A stretch of DNA of 7,555 nt from the NCBI GenBank assembly GCA_031278675.1, contig JAITJY010000115.1:1-7555 (forward strand), in the 5' to 3' direction. Under the pieces are notes generated by a model that saw only the letters and a program-made list of their open reading frames with translations, made no database searches and was not told where the DNA came from. A program made the translations under genes and the position numbers. The stretch is from Bifidobacteriaceae bacterium (GTDB lineage: Bacteria; Actinomycetota; Actinomycetes; Actinomycetales; WQXJ01). How positions within the stretch are numbered: position 1 is the first letter of the stretch; the number at the start of each line of letters is the position of its first letter. This document shows, piece after piece, positions 4,782-7,555 of this stretch.

Positions 4782-7262
4782 ATGGCGCAACAACGGCCGG
4801 ACAGGCGCGGGGGCAGCGGGGCGTTGGACAACGCCCCGGAACACATCACCGATGTCGATGTGTCACAGGAGATGGAGCAATCCTTCCTGGAATACGCCTA
4901 TTCGGTGATCTACGCGCGGGCTCTGCCGGACGCCCGCGACGGACTGAAACCGGTCCAACGGCGGATCCTGTATCAAATGTCCCAAATGCGCCTGTTCCCG
5001 GACCGGCCACACGTCAAATCGGCGCGGGTGGTGGGCGATGTGATGGGCCGGCTCCACCCACACGGCGACACTGCAATCTACGACGCGCTGGTCCGCCTAG
5101 CCCAACCGTTCTCACTGCGCTTGCCGCTGGTGGACGGCCACGGCAACTTCGGCTCCCTGGATGACGGCCCGGCAGCCCCGCGCTACACCGAAGCCCGGCT
5201 GGCCAAGGCCGCCTTAGCCATGACCGCGAGTCTCGATGAAGACACGGTTGACTTTGTACCAAATTATGATTCCTCCACGACCCAACCGGCGGTCCTGCCC
5301 GCCGCCATCCCGAACCTGCTGGTCAACGGCGCGGCAGGGATCGCCGTGGGCATGGCCACCAACATGCCACCGCACAACCTGGTGGAGGTCTGCGCAGCAG
5401 CACGCCACTTGTTGGCCCACCCGGAGGCCACCACAGCCGAGTTGATGCGCCTGATGCCCGGACCTGATCTGCCGGGCGGCGGGAAGATAGTTGGGTTGGC
5501 CGGCATCCGCGAAGCCTACGAATCCGGGCGCGGGATGTTCCGCACGCGCGCCCAGGCTCACATTGAGAAGGTGACGGCCCGCCGGATGGGGATCGTGGTG
5601 ACGCAACTCCCCTACCTGATCGGCCCCGAAAAGGTGATCGAGAAAATCAAGGACCAGGTCCAGGCGCGGCGCCTCCAGGGCATCTCGGCGGTGACCGACC
5701 TGACAGACCGCAAACGGGGCTTGCGGCTCCTGATCGAGGTCAAGTCGGGGTTCAACCCGGAAGCAGTGCTCGGTGAGCTGTATCGGTTGACCCCGCTGGA
5801 GGATTCGTTCTCGATCAACAATGTGGCTCTGGTGGGCGGGCGCCCCCAGACCCTGGGTCTTAAAGACCTCCTGCGGGTCTTCTTGGACCATCGCATCGAG
5901 GTGGTCTCACGGCGCACCGCCCACCGGCTCGCGCAGCGCCGCGAACGCCTCCATCTGGTCGAGGGCCTGCTCATCGCGGTGCTCAACATTGACGAAGTGA
6001 TCCAGGTGATCCGCTCCTCGGAGGATGCCGCCCAGGCCCGCGGCCGCCTTATGGCGGTTTTTGACCTGACCGAGCCCCAGACCGAATACATTCTTGAGCT
6101 GCGATTGCGCCGCCTGACCAAGTATTCGCGGATCGAGTTGGAGGCCGAGTCGGACGAACTGGCCCGCGAGATTGGCCGCCTGGAGACCATTTTGGGTTCC
6201 ACCGCCGAATTACACGCCGTGGTCGCCACCGAATTGACCGATCTGGCCACCGAGTTCGGCACCCCCCGCCGCACGGTGCTCCTCGAGTCCGACGGGTCCG
6301 AATCCGGTGGCACCGCTGCGGCCCCGCGCGGCACCGGGCGCACCGCCGCCCCGCTTGAGGTGCCGGATCACCCCTGTCTCGCGGTCCTGGCCGCCAGCGC
6401 CTTGATGGCCCGCACCGCCGACGCGACCCCCCTCAGCCGCGACGGGGATCGTTCGGTGCACGATGCCGTCCGTTCCGCCGTGCCCGCCACCACCCGTTCC
6501 GACGTGGCGGCTATTACCAGCTTGGGGCGCGCCCTGCGCATTTCTTGTTTGGATCTGCCGGCGTTGCCGGCGCTCGCCGGCCCGCCGTCGTTGGCTGGCG
6601 GCGCGCCTGTCACAGAGTTGTTCGACCTAGCGCCGGGTGAGACCGTGGTCGGGTTGGGTTCACTGCTCGCCGATGCACCGCCGCTGGCGCTCGGCACAGC
6701 TCAGGGCGTGGTCAAACGGGTGGTAGCTGGTGACGTGCCAGGGGGCCGCGAGGCGTGGGACGTCATCCAGTTGCGGGACGGCGACCGGGTGGTGGGCTGT
6801 GGTGCGGGGGCCGATCCCGCGTGGCTGGTTTTTGTCACGTCGGATGCGCAGCTGCTGCGCTTTGAGGCGCGTGCGGTGCGCCCGCAGGGGCGGGCGGCTG
6901 GTGGGATGGCTGGGATCAAACTCGCGCCTGGGGCTGAGGTTTTGTTTTATGGCGTGATCGAGGAGGGCACCGACGCGGTTGTCGCGTCGGTCGCTGGTTC
7001 CACGCGGGCTCTACCGGGCTTGGATACCGGGGCCGCGAAGGTCACTCCGTTGTGGGAATACCCCCCGAAGGGCCGGGCGACTGGTGGCGTGCGCTGCCAA
7101 CGTTTCCTGAAGAACCAGGACCGGCTGATCAACGCTTGGGTGGGGGCGCGGCCGCCCCGCGCCATCGACGCTGTTGGCAAACCCGTCAACTTGCCCGCGA
7201 TCGACTTGCGCCGCGATGCCTCCGGCACTCCCCTAGCTATCCCGGTAGCCGCGATCGGGTAG
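4782..7262 (+). CDS. parC: DNA topoisomerase IV subunit A (ParC)
   Basis: This 826-residue type IIA topoisomerase A subunit cuts and rejoins duplex DNA and, with ParE, decatenates chromosomes. The breakage-reunion domain (about 22-490) has 'RALPDARDGLKPVQRR' (46-61), the helix 'LHPHGDTAIYD' (91-101) and the DNA-linking tyrosine Tyr135 in 'APRYTEARL'. The position equivalent to E. coli GyrA Ser83 is Thr97, and that of Asp87 is Asp101. Both match the unmutated type of quinolone-sensitive enzymes, though Thr is less usual than Ser. After 'FGTPRRTVLLE' (about 491-501) comes a Gly/Ala/Thr-rich linker (about 503-526), then a C-terminal beta-pinwheel with a blade ending 'RPQGRAAGGMAGIKL' near 700-714. 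The canonical gyrase GyrA box (QRRGGKG) is absent, favouring ParC over GyrA. ParE is not in the window. The start at ATG 4782 follows a strong GGAGGG; an in-frame GTG at 4740 would add 14 residues without a ribosome site. Confidence 0.95.
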   Translation: MAQQRPDRRGGSGALDNAPEHITDVDVSQEMEQSFLEYAYSVIYARALPDARDGLKPVQRRILYQMSQMRLFPDRPHVKSARVVGDVMGRLHPHGDTAIYDALVRLAQPFSLRLPLVDGHGNFGSLDDGPAAPRYTEARLAKAALAMTASLDEDTVDFVPNYDSSTTQPAVLPAAIPNLLVNGAAGIAVGMATNMPPHNLVEVCAAARHLLAHPEATTAELMRLMPGPDLPGGGKIVGLAGIREAYESGRGMFRTRAQAHIEKVTARRMGIVVTQLPYLIGPEKVIEKIKDQVQARRLQGISAVTDLTDRKRGLRLLIEVKSGFNPEAVLGELYRLTPLEDSFSINNVALVGGRPQTLGLKDLLRVFLDHRIEVVSRRTAHRLAQRRERLHLVEGLLIAVLNIDEVIQVIRSSEDAAQARGRLMAVFDLTEPQTEYILELRLRRLTKYSRIELEAESDELAREIGRLETILGSTAELHAVVATELTDLATEFGTPRRTVLLESDGSESGGTAAAPRGTGRTAAPLEVPDHPCLAVLAASALMARTADATPLSRDGDRSVHDAVRSAVPATTRSDVAAITSLGRALRISCLDLPALPALAGPPSLAGGAPVTELFDLAPGETVVGLGSLLADAPPLALGTAQGVVKRVVAGDVPGGREAWDVIQLRDGDRVVGCGAGADPAWLVFVTSDAQLLRFEARAVRPQGRAAGGMAGIKLAPGAEVLFYGVIEEGTDAVVASVAGSTRALPGLDTGAAKVTPLWEYPPKGRATGGVRCQRFLKNQDRLINAWVGARPPRAIDAVGKPVNLPAIDLRRDASGTPLAIPVAAIG

Positions 7263-7264
7263 CG

Positions 7265-7278
7265 CGCGGTCAGCCGCG
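7265..7278 (+). terminator. short hairpin just after parC
   Basis: CGCGG (7265-7269) and CCGCG (7274-7278) can pair across a TCAG loop two bases after the parC stop. The stem is short and has no T-run, so it would be a weak terminator at best. Confidence 0.3.
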
Positions 7279-7360
7279 ATCCACCGATCCTCGCCTACTA
7301 CACCGCTCGCCCGCAAGATGGTTGATTCCGGCTTGTCCGATGCCGCGCGGTTCGTCCCAG

Positions 7361-7440
7361 CCCCGGCCGTCCTCGGCGCAGCCGATTGTTCCCGCCGGCC
7401 CTGACCGTCCTCGGCGCAGCCGATGGTCCCCGCCGGCCCC
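7361..7440. repeat. 38-bp tandem duplication with internal hairpins between convergent genes
   Basis: The segment at 7361-7398 is repeated at 7399-7436. Over the 35-base core (7367-7401 and 7405-7439) there are only two mismatches. Each copy holds a perfect 5-bp hairpin, TCGGC-GCA-GCCGA (7373-7385 and 7411-7423), and each is followed by CCGCCGGCC. The array sits between the 3' ends of parC and the minus-strand gene at the right edge, so a bidirectional terminator role is possible. The rest of the 7263-7464 gap shows no gene I would defend. Confidence 0.8.
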
Positions 7441-7464
7441 TCGAATCCTTGACCCTTTGTTTGG

Positions 7465-7555
7465 TTATTGGAGTAGTGGTGGTGGGATGTGGGTGTGGTG
7501 TCCGGTTGGGGTTGTGATGGTGGTGATACCGGTGGTGGGGTCGTGGGTGTATTGC
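7465..7555 (-). CDS. C-terminal end of a minus-strand gene, possibly a DUF222/HNH (13E12-type) protein (partial)
   Basis: Reading the minus strand from the right edge, 29 codons are open up to a TAA at 7467-7465; the start lies outside the window. The visible tail runs 'YTHDPTTGITTITTPTGHH' and then 'THIPPPLLQ'. A tail of the form 'tW-x-sPxGrxYxtxPpPLL' is typical, from memory, of the many actinobacterial HNH endonuclease-like proteins with a DUF222 region (13E12 family), so this is my best guess. The coding strand is strikingly A/C-rich (Thr, His and Pro codons ACC, CAC, CCA), so the plus strand reads as a G/T run, unlike the neighbours. No HNH motif is in view, and the call rests on the tail only. 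Confidence 0.5.
   Translation of the reverse strand, partial: QYTHDPTTGITTITTPTGHHTHIPPPLLQ

Noticed and set aside
5214..6343. Minus-strand open frames of 225 and 243 codons inside parC
   Set aside because: Shadows of the parC codon pattern; composition is rich in His/Gln or Arg/Ser, and no motif or ribosome site supports them.
7318..7404. Small plus-strand frame from ATG 7318 (28 codons) across the first 38-bp repeat
   Set aside because: Too short, no ribosome site, no recognisable features; the interval is better explained as non-coding.
7361..7440. CRISPR array
   Set aside because: Only two adjacent copies with no spacers between them; it is a tandem duplication.

Overview
This window comes from a high-GC Gram-positive bacterium, almost certainly an actinobacterium. 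The evidence is GC-rich third codon positions, frequent GTG starts, an actinobacterial-style ParC with a 'PQGRAAGGMAGIKL' blade, a DUF5998-type protein next to an alkaline-phosphatase-superfamily phosphodiesterase, and the tail of a probable DUF222/HNH protein. I cannot place it to genus.

Layout. Positions 1-1310 (minus strand) hold a GtrB-type polyprenyl-phosphate glycosyltransferase followed, with overlapping stop and start, by a GtrA-type membrane protein that runs off the left edge. A divergent gap of about 130 bp leads to a plus-strand fusion of a TarI/IspD-like cytidylyltransferase and a short-chain dehydrogenase (1439-2803), probably a CDP-ribitol synthase of the Bcs1/Acs1 type. It converges on a minus-strand pair: a DUF5998 protein (3994-4575) and, 8 bp downstream, a phosphodiesterase/nucleotide-pyrophosphatase-like protein (2861-3985). 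A gap of about 200 bp with a 12-bp tandem repeat separates that pair from plus-strand parC (4782-7262). After parC lie a small hairpin, a 38-bp tandem duplication with internal hairpins, and the last 29 codons of a minus-strand gene entering from the right.

How it works together. The left third looks like cell-envelope polymer chemistry: CDP-ribitol supply beside a GtrA/GtrB lipid-linked sugar module, which suggests a ribitol-containing glycopolymer carrying lipid-phosphate-donated sugar side groups. The middle and right are core housekeeping (topoisomerase IV subunit A) with a neighbouring pair of unknown physiological role. I found no CRISPR array, tRNA, rRNA, insertion sequence or defence island. 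Most of the window is ordinary chromosome. The less explained items are the DUF5998 Cys/His motif, the two intergenic tandem repeats, and the compositionally odd gene at the right edge.
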